A stretch of 64,000 bases of DNA from Rhexocercosporidium sp. MPI-PUGE-AT-0058 (GCA_020746875.1 JAGTJL010000011.1:1178001-1242000), one strand, 5' to 3'. Positions 11,120-23,532 are shown, counted from the stretch's first letter. Notes: generated from the sequence alone by a model not told the origin. Made by a program: numbers and translations.

Positions 11120-12999
11120 ATTAATTGCTAAAACTAACCGGTCCGAAGTATTACGTATTCCCGCGATCTTCTTATTAATACCTAATTATTAAACGTATGA
11201 CGATATTAGCTTTCTGAGCCTTAATTATAATAAGTATAAAAATGTCGCTGCTGGCAGCGATAATTGTCAGCTTGTTAATATATATAGCAAATAAATAAGC
11301 AGATCATATATGAAAGATAAAGCAAATATAATAACAAACGATAAGATTAAAAACGAAATCGATTATTTTAATATTAACGACTCGTCCGGAGTTTTACTTT
11401 ATCTTATCTTTAATAATACTTGCCTTTCGCAATATTATAACAGAAGTCCGGCTCAGGCGTTCGAAGATACGCTAGCCACCGAAGAAATAATATCCTAGAG
11501 CTCCTGCGCTTTTGCGCAGAAAAGCCCTCTGCAATATCCTTCGCACCCACGAGAAAGCTAAAGCCTGCTAACGTCGAGATCATTTATATCTTATAATATT
11601 ATATTTGGGAACTCTCTTATTATATATATTATATCGGTCTCTACTGCTAAATTAAGCAATAGCAGTTTAATACAGATTAAAGCAATAACGCGCCGAGAAG
11701 TAAGCTTTATTATCCCCGTCCTTTTATTTAACTAATTGTTTAAGTCTTAAGAAGCTTCCCCTTTAATCGATCGGCTTCGAATCCAGATAAAAGAATGATA
11801 TACAACACGTCTCGCAGAACCGGTCAGTAAGGCGAGCGAATCTACGATCTCTTCAGATATATTATCTAAGATCTCGAATACCGAAATATTTAACTTATAA
11901 TATTATTTCCGCTCACAGAGAGTATCGCTTTTAGAGGGTTTAGATAAGGCACCTACGATCATAAAGCCGCTAGAGATAGCTAATGACAGGATAAAAAGGC
12001 TATTAGCTAAGTATTAAGCGTAATACGAAGCATTCTCGAGTGATAATACTTACTTCCTTAAACTTTATCGTCGATTATATTTCGTAACATATATAATTTA
12101 AAAAAGCAGGAAGCAGAGACTCGGAAATAAAGCCCGCGTAAAAGGGAAAGGAAAAGGCAGAAAACAATTAACCAGCGTATTACTTCGCCTTGCTTAGCCT
12201 CCGCCTAAGTCAGCTTGCCTTCGCTTAGCCTTAGCCTAGCTTATTATTTTTTGGATCAGCTTAACTTAGCCTTAGCCTAAGAATCCTGATCATCTTAGCC
12301 CAGCCTAAGGGTTCCCCCAGGCTGAGGAGGAAATTTTAGTATGTTCAACGGGTTCGAGGTCCTAAATTAAGCTTCTGACCCCTACCTTTGCCAGCTTAAC
12401 CTAGCTTAGCCTATTATTTTCTTAATCAACCTAGCCTGACCCTAGCCTAGGGGTCCTAGTCAGGTTAGCCTAGCCTGACCCCTAGGCTAAGCTAGGCTAG
12501 GCTAAGTAAAACGCTGCAACTGACAGCCGCGAAGCAGCTAAAAGATCTCTGAATAATATCTTTATTAATTCTCTTCTCTTATAATTACTAAAAAAAGCAA
12601 GGGAGATACGGCAAGATACTAAAAGACGGTTTGAAAACTAATTGCCGCTGGCCCGGATATGCTCAAATTACTTAGATCTTTAAGATAAATCTAATACTTT
12701 TCTCGCTCAAAAATTAGTTTCGACTTAGCGTCCTCGATACCCGTAATATAAAGATAATCGGCACAAAATATACTCCTCTTATACAAGTCTGGTATTCTGA
12801 GGTAAGCGACCGGACTCGTTTCTGAAACAAATATTATTAGCACTGCCATATTAGTCTTATACAATATATACAGCTAGGATAATCTCTTATATTTCATAAT
12901 TAATTATTATAATATCCGTCTAATATAATGTACTATTAATTCTGTTTGTTTTTCTAAATATTACTTATCGCACGAGTTTATATCTAACTTAACTTTAAG
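11120..12999. other. Spacer between Gypsy-1 and Gypsy-2; mostly unassigned
   Basis: AT-rich sequence with no recognisable gene. A 62-codon plus-strand frame (11310-11498) has no family features. The only notable structure is the AGCCTAGC-rich repeat block annotated separately. Confidence 0.4.
12180..12515. repeat. AGCCTAGC-rich low-complexity block, two diverged copies with palindromes
   Basis: Two related segments (about 12190-12325 and 12385-12515) are built from CTTAGCCTAGCC-type words. Each contains the order TTAGCCTA..TTATTTT..ATCA..CTTAGCC..CCTAAG/CCTAGG, and each ends with inverted words (AGGCTAAG, CTAGGCTAAG). The second is strongly palindromic around CCTAGCCTAGGGGTCCTAG. It is not coding. 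It could be a decayed minisatellite or a foldback element. Confidence 0.5.
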
Positions 13000-13004
13000 A
13001 ACAG

Positions 13005-13498
13005 TATCACGGTCCGTGTATTTACTCGGTGTAAATACGGTGGATTATATTAATCTCAATGATCGAGAAGTAAGTGTATTACGTACGGTGGAATAAATAA
13101 TAATTAATATAATTAAGATATTATTTTCAGTTAAGCATAAAGCTCTTATTTAATAATAGACGTATTAGTCTTTTATAAAACTTTTATATTATACGACCGT
13201 TAAGACCGCCAGGTCCTATCGGTCCTAGACTTCTGAACTTCAGCGGTTTAGCGGTTTATTACGTAAGAAGATCGCGTAATTTAAAGGCTTATTTGCCTTT
13301 TAATTATTTATTAATAATAATATTTATATAATATATAACTTATGAAATCTTAAGTATTAAAGTCTTTTAAAAAGATACTTTTAAAAGTAATACTTTTTTA
13401 ATATATTCTTTTTAAAACTCTTACTCTTTTAAGCTTATAATCTTAAATATTACGCTATCTCGGGATTTAGTATTATAAGACGCGAGGCTTTCGTAATA
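13005..13498 (-). repeat. Gypsy-2 3' LTR
   Basis: 494 bp, partner of 19407-19900. Differences between the two copies are almost all transitions. Confidence 0.92.
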
Positions 13499-13699
13499 CT
13501 ATTTCTTTCTTAGCTTAGCGTAATTCTTACGCTTAAATAACTTAAAGAAATATTATATATATTTTACGATTATTTTCCTTTTTTATTATAACTAAATAAG
13601 TATATATTAAAGAAAAAAATATAATACTTTTTAAAAGAAAAAAAAATAATTCGCCTTATTCTATAGAATCGAAAAGAACGGTTTCGAGACGATACTTTA

Positions 13700-14100
13700 T
13701 ACGTTTTATACTTAAAATAATAAGACGTATATAATATCCTCCGAATCGAGTCGTTACTCGGAATATATTAGAATTAGTAAGAGATATAATATCGAGATGC
13801 CTTTAATCGAGAGTTAAAATATTCTTAAAAAAGTAAAAGAGAAGCTGGATAAAGAAAAAGCGCAAATACGTCGCGTCTTATAAAAGGCCGCGGCCCGCTT
13901 AAACCGTCTATTTTATTAGCGGAAGTTTTTAAAGAAGCGGAAAACCGAAATGCTTTATCGCGATCTTAAAAATATAAATAAATTAAAAGAAGTAAAAGCG
14001 CGAAAAGTTGCGGAAAAAGAAAAGTAGAAAGCTTCCGTTACTCGCCCGCTTATTCCGCCGTCCGCCGTCGATTCCGCCGAGTTTCTTTTAATCGAGTAAG
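13700..14100 (+). pseudogene. Antisense degenerate ORF in the 3' tail of Gypsy-2
   Basis: On the plus strand, opposite to pol, one frame stays in phase for roughly 130 codons, interrupted only by TAA/TAG. It reads as a Lys/Glu/Arg-rich helical segment, probably coiled coil (ILKKVKEKLDKEKAQIRR, then FLKKRKTEMLY, then KEVKARKVAEKEK), and ends in a Pro/Ser-rich tail (RPLIPPSAVDSAEF). It lies between the end of pol and the 3' LTR and is convergent with pol. I do not recognise the family. It could be a captured cellular or transposon fragment or an extra retroelement gene. Confidence 0.5.
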
Positions 14101-14104
14101 TCTT

Positions 14105-17100
14105 GCTTAATTTCACGGATTTAGCTTTTTAAATAAATTTAAGTTTTATAAGTAAAACTTTTAAAATTACTTAAAGTAATAAAAGTTAGATTTAAGTTCT
14201 TAAGTGTTTTCGGATTATAAGTACTTTTTTTACTTAATTAAGTACTTAGCGATGCCGCGAGAATATTAATAATTTAAAATAGTTTCGATATCGTATTCGA
14301 CGTTCGAGTTTACTAATTATATTTCTGTAATAAGAGTTAATAGTGCTTTTAGTAGTGCTGGTTCGAGGAGCGATATATAGAATATTAAGTGGATATTTAT
14401 AGTTTTTAAAAGTATTAGTTAGTAATTAATTAGTCTTTTAACTTTCGTAATTTTGAATAATTTTAGCTTTTTGTAATCTAATTTGCTGCTTAGTCGTTTA
14501 ATTACGATATTCTTTTTGAGCAAGTAAACCTTATCCCCCTTTTTTAGCGTTAGTTTTATATTACGCTTTTTATTATAATAAATAACTAATCTTTATATAA
14601 TAAATAGAATATCTGTTAATAGTTTATTATATAATTACTTAAGCTTATTTTTTTATAATATAGCTTTATACGCGGTCCTTTAATTCGTAATTAATATATT
14701 ATATACCGTCGGGTTATATCTGTAATTCGCATAAAACGGCGATATTTTAATAATCTCTTAATTCGCGCTATTATATGTAAATTAAGCGGTTAAGAATAAT
14801 TAAACTCAGTCGTCTTATTTATAATTTACGTAGCATCGAAGATAAATCTTTATTATTTAGTTAATTCGTTTTATTTAGCCGTCGGTTTAAGGGTAAAATA
14901 ATATTAATATCTTTTATTTTATCTTTAAGAGCGATATTAATATTTTTTAGAACTTCGAAGTAAAGAGTTTGTTTTTGTTTAAAATAATTTTATTTAGTAT
15001 TCTGTAATTCGCGAAAATCGTTCGGAGGAATACCTGCGCTATTATAAGCGCGTCTTATATGCCTAATATTAATATTATATACGCGTATTTCGTTATTTTA
15101 TTCGTTATTACGCAGATCGAATCGTAAATAATCCCGGTGATCGGACCCTTCGAGGGTAATAATTCGACCACGAAATCTAAGGCGATTGATTTCTATAAGC
15201 GTAGCGGTATCGTTAATGACTTTATAAGCTTATACGGTATATAATGGTTTGCCTTATTCCGTATATATATATTATAAGACAAGATTACGTTTTTAATTAC
15301 TTTCTTTATTTTTAGGAAATAATATTCCCGGGAGAGCTTCGATAGCGTCTTAATTATCCTTTAATATTTATAAGCCGGTAGCCCGTATTATTCCTTAATA
15401 AAATCTACTTTATTCCGAGTAAGAATATAAACTCGTCCTTAATATAAAAGAGCTTTAATATTAGTAAAAGAAAATCCTTCGCTTAACTATCTCTTTTACT
15501 CGGCTATTACCGGGTTATTAACGTAGCTTTTCCAGATTTTCTCGGAGACTTAGTTTATTATTACTAATTGCTTGTAATTAATTATTAGTAAATTATTATC
15601 CTCTTTAAGTACGGTATACGACTTGTATATCTTATTTATAAAATATTCTGATTTCTTATTAAAAGCGTCGGCCTTAGCGTTTTCTGTTTTTTTAATATAT
15701 GAAAATCGAAATTTAATTATAAAGAGTATTTCGTACTATTAAATCTGTCGTCGGTTTAGTTTTTTAATAATCGTAAAATAAATAAGATTCTTAAAATCCG
15801 TTAAGATCCGTACTTTATAAAACGATTCCTTAAAGTAGACTTTTTATTTACGTATTACGTCTATAGTTTTTAATAATTCTTTATTATAAATATTATAATT
15901 GAATTTTATTAATAAGAGTTTCCGCGAATAATATATAATTAATTACTATTTGCCGTCCTTACTCGGTTAGCTTAATACGGCCTTAATAATATAATTAAAA
16001 GCGTTTATTTCTATTGTGATTTCTTTATCTAAATTAAAGGATATAAGGATTAATTCTTTAATAAAAGCTTTTTTAAGGTCTCGGAAGGCTGTTTTTATTT
16101 TATCGTTTTAGTCGAAGTCTTTATCTTTATATATTAATCTTATAAGTAATACGGCGATTTTCGAATAATTTTGGACGAATCGTCAGTAAAAATTAATAAA
16201 TCCTAAGAAAGATTATATTTTCTTAATATTTATAAGCTTAATCTACTCGACGATTATCTTAACTTTTTAAAGATTTATAACTAATCTTATAATAATAATT
16301 ATATAATTTAAGAAAATGACTTCTTTCTTATGAAAATAATACTTCTCGGGCTTTAAGAGTATTAAGGAAGCTTTAAGCTTTTTTAATATTATTATAACGT
16401 TTTTTATATATTATTCTTTTATTTTAAAATAAATTAAAATATCGTTTAAGTAATATATATATATTACGTCTAAGTATTATCGTAAAATATTATTAATTAA
16501 ACGCTAAAATATAATAAGCGCGTTAATTAGTCCGAAAAACATAACCGTATATTTATAATAATTAAAACGTATACGAAATATTATTTTTTCTTCTTCTTTT
16601 TTAATTATTTTTACGAAATTATACGCGCTTTATAAGTCGAGTTAAGTAAAGATTTTAACGCCGCTAATCTTATCGCGTAGCTCTTTAGCTAAAAGTAATA
16701 CGTAACGATTCTTTTTTATAATATCGTTTAATTAACGGTAATTAATATATATTTTCTGTTTATCGTCTTTTTTTACTATAAAAAGAATATTACTTTTTTA
16801 AAAGGATTTAAACTCTTAAATAAACTTTTTCGTTAGGTTTTTATTAATATTCTTCTTAATTATTATTAAATTTATAATTAAATATTCTTATAATAGTTAG
16901 AATATTAGCTTTATACTTTTAGTTAACTCGATCCGATAATTATAATCTTAATATTTAAGTAAAGCGCTATTACTTAATTCCTTTTTAAATAATACTTTAA
17001 AGCGTTTATATTCTGACGATATATCGTCTATTAAAAGAGTAATTATTTTATTTTTTAGCTCTTTTTTAAAAGTTGCGTTTAATTTTCTTAAGCTTTTTGT

Positions 17101-19100
17101 TAATTTCTTATCTTAAAAATAGCCTTTATAATTATTAAATCTAGTTTTTACGTTTTTTAGTCGATTTTCGGGTTATAAAGCTATATTCACGGTAAGCTTA
17201 AGATAATATCGTACTTTTTAATTTGAGTTACATCGAACTAAATATATTCGGAATACCCGCCGATTTTTATATATTATATTTTTGTTTATATATTAATCAG
17301 ATTGTTCGCGGTAAGTCCTTTATTAGCGAGTATTAATTAATACCCGTTCTTTTTAATTTCGGTAAGTAAGAGATATTAAATTGTAATAATAAAAGATATA
17401 AAATTTTTTTGCGCTCTAGAATCTATTATAATTCATAATTTCACTCTTCGAATATTAACGTTAAAGGTCAAGTGATTGCTTTCCCTTATAATTGCGAGCG
17501 TACGCCCGTCTATTCCTTTAACGTAGACTTCTTCAGTTAATATATTTTCTTATTACCGGTTCTCCGGATCCTTATATAAAATGCGATATAATTAATTCGT
17601 ACTTAAGAATATAAAAAGTTTAAAAGGCTTTTTATAATAAGTCTTTAAGTTATTTTATAAGTTATCTTATATTCGGTTTTATAATATCTTTATAATAACT
17701 TTTTATACGTTTTTTACGTTTATTTATATCGCCGTTTATCAGAATAATATCTCGTTAACCGGGATCTATTAAACGTAAGTCCGAAAAATATTATTCTCGA
17801 CGTCCGCTGTCCTTTAAGCGATGCGTAAGTTACTCCAAAAGATTATCTCGTGCTTTTCGCCTTATTACGGCCTTCCGCGTAAGACGACCCTTAGCTCGAT
17901 ATAAGTAACTCTTATATCGACGTTTATTTAATATTTAATATTAAGAGCTTCTTAAGTAAAGTATTCTTCCCGTTAAATAACTCGCCAGACCTTACGTTCT
18001 TAAGGTCTGGATAATATTAGTCCTGGCGGTATAACGTTGCCTTAATATTACGAATCTTCGCTTTTCTCGATATTAATTATATTTTTTGAGCTTTACGCCT
18101 TACGTGTAATTTCGGATACTTATTATTAAACGTAATACTCGTTCTGCTGAATCCAGTCGCTGGACTCGGGTTTTATTATATATTAACGAATATAATTATT
18201 ATTCGTTTTATTTTATTCGTTATCTTTTTCACCGCTATTATCCTCGATTTAGCTGTCGATATGATTAGCGTTAAGCTCGTTTATTATTATATAATAATAA
18301 GTAACGCTAAATTAAACTTCTTTCGGTAAGAAAAGAAAAAATATACCGGTAATATTATACGCTTTTTGTCTTATAAAATTGAGTTATTTCCTTTTAATGC
18401 CCTTCTTACGGTGCGAGCTCGCCATATATCCCGGAAGGTTATACTTATAGTATAACTTTTTTTCGCGCCGCTTATTTATAACTTTTTTTAATAGCTTTTC
18501 TTATTATACCTTATTTTTTCCTTTTTTATAAGTAGCGTCGTATTTTATAAGATCTAATTATCGGTTATTTTTAAGGTTATCTTATTATCGGCGTCCTTTG
18601 TTTTATTAATAGCCAGACTGCCTCTGGCTCTTTTCTACGTACGTCTGCTGTTCGCGCTTAAACTCGTATAAGCAATTATTAATTCGGACAGTTTATTCGA
18701 TAAGAGTAAGAATATCTTTTGCTTAAGGATCGATTCGGGTAAGTTTTAGTCGGATATAATCCTTAAGCTTTTGTTAATAGTAATTAATAAGCGATTAAGA
18801 GTTTTAATTAGTTTTATTAACGTGCTTTTAGAATTCCGTAGCGTAAGTTATTATATTATTAACTTATTTTAAGCCGTATAAATAAGTTTCCGCCGTCTTA
18901 ATCTTATTGATATCGCTAAATATTCGTCGAATTTCTTTTTTAATTCTTTTTTAAGTCTTAAATATAATTTATATAACGAGTATAATTCCGCAGGTAATTT
19001 TATATTCGAAGTAGTCCCTAAGGAACGGCTCGATCTATTATATAGCTTTGCTTCTGAGGTACGATACCGTCTAGAAGGCGTAGCTTTCGTCGATAAAGAA
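14105..19100 (-). pseudogene. Gypsy-2 gag-pol, RIP-disrupted
   Basis: Minus-strand reading. At about 18450-18408 a YYKYNLPGYMASSH segment matches a CCHC zinc knuckle in which Cys and His codons have become Tyr (TGT to TAT and CAC to TAC are RIP-type changes). RT is at about 16700-16390, with a KELRDKISGVK start, a FGLINA block and DILIYF as the DD motif. RNase H is at about 16150-15650. Integrase remains are at 15450-14560. After them comes a GDKVYLLKKN..YKKLKLFKI segment (the GPF region), then HISLLEP-like remains, then a chromodomain at about 14330-14110 (YDIETILNY, YLIK). Stops are TAA/TAG at expected Gln/Trp positions. Confidence 0.82.
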
Positions 19101-19406
19101 CTTATTATTATTAAAGTATTAATAAAGTTTTACTTAAAAAATAAAAGTCTTTAAGTCTTTTCGGTTTCTTTAAAAGGTATTAAAGAGCTTAATTTTTAAG
19201 GTTTCTTTAAGTTTATATATTAAGTTATTTTAAATATCGGGTATTTCTTTATTTTCGCTTTCCTTATAGTTCTTCCTTTTAAGGATAAGTGCGGATAATA
19301 AAAGAGTGCTAATAGTATTGCTTTAAGGGCTGAGTACCTGACTTTTAGTTAAAAAAGTTAATATAATATACGTGAGTCGGTACTTTTAACGAGAAAGTGC
19401 TTAAAG

Positions 19407-19900
19407 TATTACGGTCCGTATATTTACTCGGTATAAATACAATAAGTTATATTAATCTTAATAATTAAGAAGTAAATATATTACGTATAATAAAATAAAT
19501 AATAATTAATATAATTAAGATATTATTTTTAGTTAAGCACGAAGCTCTTATTTAATAGCAGACGTGCTAGTCTTTTATAAAACTTTTATATTATACGACC
19601 GTCAGGACCGCTAAGTCTTATCGGTCCTGGACTTCTGGACTTTAGCGGTCCAGCGGTTTATTACGTGAAAAAGTCGCGTAATCTAAGGGCTTATCTGCTT
19701 TTTAATTATTTATCGATAATAATATTTATATAATATATGACTTATGAAATCCTAAGTATTAGGGTCTTTTAAAAGAATACTTTTAAAAGCGATACTTTCT
19801 TAATATATTCCTCTTAAAATTCTTACTTTTCTAAGCTTATAATCCTGAGTATTACGCTATCCCGGGGTCCAGTATTACGGGACGCGGGGCTTTCGTAATA
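19407..19900 (-). repeat. Gypsy-2 5' LTR
   Basis: 494 bp; followed by AACAG at 19901-19905, matching 13000-13004. Confidence 0.92.
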
Positions 19901-19905
19901 AACAG

Positions 19906-21112
19906 GTACATCTTCCGGAAGCCGTCTTGAGCTAATTAGCGGCTATTTATATAAATTGGAGCATGTGAAGAATAACTTTAAAACGATTTAATTTTGAATA
20001 ATTACTTATTATATTATATCCTCAATAAGAAGTGGTTCTTGTAGTAGTTTAGTTGATCCTTAAGAGCTGATCGTAAGAATAGTATCATGCGCTAAAACGG
20101 CCAGAACCTAATATAAGGAGCTCCTCAAGCACCCCTCGAATAGACTCTTTATTTATACCTGACGGCAGCGGAATTAATAATCACGTAAGAGTTGCAGTAA
20201 TATTACCCATAATTAGATATACAAAACTAGCGTATATAAAAGATAGTAAAATCTCAATCGTATATGCCGCAGAACCGAAGATTTAAGCATACGAAATTTT
20301 AAATTCTATAATTGCCATACTAGTACGGTAACCGCAGCACAGCTATTTTTAATAAAAGAATAATACTTTAAGGTTCGAGAGAAGATATAAATTAAAGTTT
20401 GAGAGTCTTTCGGCTATAAATATAAATATCTTATACGAACTGTAGCTTCTAAAAACTATATAAGACGCCTTCTTCTCAAATACTTTGCTTTCTTTAAATA
20501 ATTATATCTCTGAAACGAAATCGCAAAGGAAAGAACTCTCGAAGACGGAACGCACTTTACTTAAAAAGGCTTATGAATATGGAAAGCTAAGCGGCGCTAA
20601 TATTATATTCTTTATTTACTAGTTTAAGCGTTAGTTTACGTACAGATCTATTAACCGATAGTTATTCCTTCTATTATAAGAATAGATCGTAAGTATTAAG
20701 ACGAAATATATAAGTAACGCTAAGAGAAGAATAGCAAAGGTATATCCGCTTCCGGTTAATTTATTATAATAAGATTTCCGACCTTAAGAGCAGGACTTTT
20801 TGCTATTATTATATGCATATTCTAAGTTCAGGAACGGCACGGCCCGCAACCGTCTATTAACTCTGCCGCTAATTAATAAGGCTTGCGGCGACAAATCTGC
20901 ATAGATATTATGAATTTAAATACGCTGCGCGCTAGGCGATCAGTGGGATTCCTCGGTTTCCTTTAATCTGGTTAAGAAACTATTATTGTATAACGTATTT
21001 CGACATTAATATACTAGCTAGAGCCATAATATTTTATATCTCGATATTTTTAAAATAACTTAAAAGACAAATTAAAAGTATATTTTATTTATTATCTTTC
21101 ACCTTCATAGAT
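19906..21112. other. AT-rich spacer, no gene recognised
   Basis: Sequence between Gypsy-2 and the minisatellite. It holds short, stop-rich frames only and no terminal repeats that I could find. Confidence 0.4.
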
Positions 21113-21397
21113 AGCACGGAATCCAGTCTAGCACGAGAATCATAAGTAGCACGAGAATCATAAGTAGCACGAGAATTATAAGTAATACGAAAATCATAGC
21201 TAATACAAGAGTACAATCTAGTACAAGAATTATAAGTAGCACGAGAATCATAACTAGCACGAGAGTCCGGTCTAGTACAAGAATCATAAGTAACACGAGA
21301 GTTATAAGTAGCACGAAATTTATAGCTAGCACGAGAGTCCGATCTAATACAAGAATCATAAATAGTATAAGAATATAATCTAATACGAGAATTCATG
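21113..21397 (-). repeat. 18-bp minisatellite, about 16 units, coding-frame compatible
   Basis: Units of 18 bp (AGCACGAGAATCATAAGT and variants) run in register over about 285 bp, differing mainly by C/T and G/A changes. Since 18 is a multiple of three, several frames stay open. On the minus strand two frames are open: 21085-21396, a 103-codon frame from ATG with a hexapeptide repeat (YDSRAT-like), and 21105-21359, with a hydrophobic repeat. I cannot tell whether either was ever translated; the low-complexity frame is more likely a by-product of the tandem array. Confidence 0.75.
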
Positions 21398-21648
21398 TCG
21401 AATTAACTCCGCAGATCTTCAAATTCCAGAAATAAAATATTTAAGTCTTTTGGAATCGATATAAAATCTGCGACGTGAATCTGGAATTGTAATAGAAGTT
21501 AAGAAATGTTTTTGCAATTATTAAAGAAGCTGCAGCGAAAGCTCAGACTAATAAGGCGCATACTTACGCGCTAGTGCCGCTAGCTCATTATCTTCGGCAA
21601 GGTTAACATACCTGATCGAGCATACATTACGTACCAGCCCAGTTAAGC

Positions 21649-21746
21649 CAGCATACCGTCCGGGCTGGCACGAACGAGCTGGCACGTAATTAAAGCTGGC
21701 TCACTGGGATAACTGACCCGTTCGTGCTAGACCGGACGGTATACTG
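21649..21746. repeat. Imperfect 31-bp inverted repeat
   Basis: Arms 21649-21679 and 21716-21746 pair with about five mismatches, mostly C/T. The core is ATACCGTCCGG, followed by CTGGCACGAACG. The spacer is 36 bp. This could be a hairpin or the remains of the ends of a foldback element. Confidence 0.6.
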
Positions 21747-21930
21747 TATAAAAGTTTGGGTCGAGGTATGCATTAATTCTAAATATAAGACGTAGCGCAA
21801 GGAATCAGAAAAAGCTTAGAGCTCCTTGCGCTCTTAAATAATCTAAGCGAGATCACATAACGCTTTAATACCTACGCGTTATTCCGTAATATTACCCCTT
21901 CTTCTAAATAAACTAAAAGCTTCTGCGACG

Positions 21931-22410
21931 CTATATTTCAGTTAATAACAGCTTATCCGGATATTGCATATAAAAATTATAAAGTAATGCTTCGCAGCCG
22001 GGTATCAGATCACGTGAAGGCCGCCACGAAGGAGGGTAGTTTTTCCATTTCATATAATATTCTAATCTTAGCTTTCCTTGCCGGTTCTTCGTGATTCTGG
22101 AATCTAATACTTTAATAATTATCTACTCCTTGCTTTTCATATTATCGGGTTCCAGTATTACGCGCGAATGTAGGGGTTAGTATTAACTTGGAAGGGGATC
22201 CGTAGCAGCCGCGCAAAGCAGACTCGAGTGGAAAACATCGTGGATTCTTAATACTAGAAGAAGGTCCAGACGATAAGCAACGGGGCTTATAACTTCTTTG
22301 ATATCGAACGGACCGATGTAATAATAGGTATCAACTATTATACTTTCGCTCTTCGCGAAAGTAGAAGAAAGCGAATTATTCCCGGAAAATAAGTTATCTC
22401 CGCTCGGCAT
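21931..22410 (-). pseudogene. Chromovirus pol 3' fragment (integrase tail plus chromodomain)
   Basis: A minus-strand frame from 22410 reads through the gypsy integrase C-terminal signature ([26 protein letters not shown]). After one stop at 22183 it continues in a chromodomain (EYYMKWKNYPPSWRPS) and ends at TAG 21931-21933 after LYNFYMQYPDK. This is the normal end of a chromovirus Pol. The mutation load is lower than in Gypsy-1 and Gypsy-2. No upstream RT was recognised and no LTR was found, so it is a truncated copy of a different family. Confidence 0.82.
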
Positions 22411-22756
22411 CTTCCGTCTTATTGATTTTAATATGAACCTTATTAAATCTTCTTCTTTAATTAATATACTTTTTAGACAAATATACGTCTACTTGTAATT
22501 GATTTTTTTTCAAATATTATTTCGCTTAATTAAAGATAATTAGAATTAAACGATTTCTAGCCGGTATCGTTAAAAGCGCTTTACTAAAGCTAGATAAGAT
22601 TGATTTAATTATTAAATAGCTTTAAGAAAACTCTAATATATAATCTTACGATGCTATTATTATTTAGAAGATTTAAAAGCTAAATTTATTACGAAAGAAG
22701 TAAAAAAGAATTAAGGATAAATAAGAGAAGTTGCAGAATAGCCAGATAATTCAGTA
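22411..22756. other. AT-rich sequence upstream of the chromovirus fragment
   Basis: This should correspond to more upstream integrase sequence of the same element, but the minus-strand frames are too broken to assign. Confidence 0.35.
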
Positions 22757-23532
22757 CTCGTATTCCCTATTACGTGCATACCCCGGACATATACATACTT
22801 ATTTCCCTACCAAAATACCTTACTTTAAAAATATTATAAATAAACAATTATTTTATATTATATAATTAAATAAAATAAATGTATAATTGATTTACTTATA
22901 TAAGTAATTGAATTTAGAATTTTTATAAATTATACTTTTTAAGTAATTTATATTAAAGTTGAATTGGAATACTTTAGTAATTTAATATGCTATTATAAAA
23001 TATAATCAAGTTTTTAATTAATTATATATAATAACTTAAACTTAAAGATTAAGGTGATATAATTGTAAATAAGTTAAAAATAATCTTTTTTCTTCTTTCT
23101 TGTAAATAAAATCAAAAGATATTAAATAAAATTAATATTTTCAAAAATGAAGAATTAAAAAATTATAACATTATTAAACGGTGCTTAATTATAAATCTAT
23201 TTAATCAGAAGTGCCTAAATTCATTTTATAAAGATTTCTTATTAATACTTTTCTATTAGTATCTTTCAATTCGGTTTTATTATAATAGTTATATAAACTA
23301 TTTAAATCACTTGTTTTTAGCTTTAAATTACGTATTAAAATAAAATAAAAAACTATATTTAAAGTCATTAACTTAATATTATTATACTCTTATACTTAAA
23401 TTTTTAAAAATTACAAAATTATATTAATAATGACAAATATTATCACAGTTTTAAAAAGTATAAAAAAGTTGTATTTTAGTAAATAAATAGATATGCATAT
23501 ATCCGGGGTATACACGTAACAGGGAATACGAG
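22757..23532. mobile_element. AT-rich TIR element (MITE-like), TA target duplication
   Basis: A 776-bp element with about 62-bp terminal inverted repeats. The arms start CTCGTATTCCCT and share ATACCCCGGA; about a dozen mismatches between arms are nearly all transitions. TA flanks both ends (22755-22756 and 23533-23534). The interior is extremely AT-rich and has no usable frame. TIRs plus a TA duplication suggest a non-autonomous Tc1/mariner-type element, strongly affected by RIP. Confidence 0.78.

Larger units (their letters stand above)
13005..19900 (-). mobile_element. Gypsy-2: full-length RIP-mutated Ty3/gypsy chromovirus
   Basis: A 6896-bp element with 494-bp LTRs at 13005-13498 and 19407-19900. 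LTR ends are TATCAC/TATTAC...GTAATA, i.e. RIP-changed TG...CA. The 5-bp target duplication AACAG is intact at 13000-13004 and 19901-19905. Coding is on the minus strand, so 19407-19900 is the 5' LTR. Gag with a zinc-knuckle remnant, protease, RT, RNase H, integrase and a chromodomain follow in the order normal for chromoviruses. A 600-bp interval between the end of pol (about 14100) and the 3' LTR carries an open frame on the opposite strand. All frames are broken by TAA/TAG stops. Confidence 0.93.

Noticed and set aside
11310..11498. 62-codon plus-strand open frame
   Set aside because: Lysine/asparagine/isoleucine-rich sequence as expected by chance in AT-rich DNA; no motif and no promoter context.
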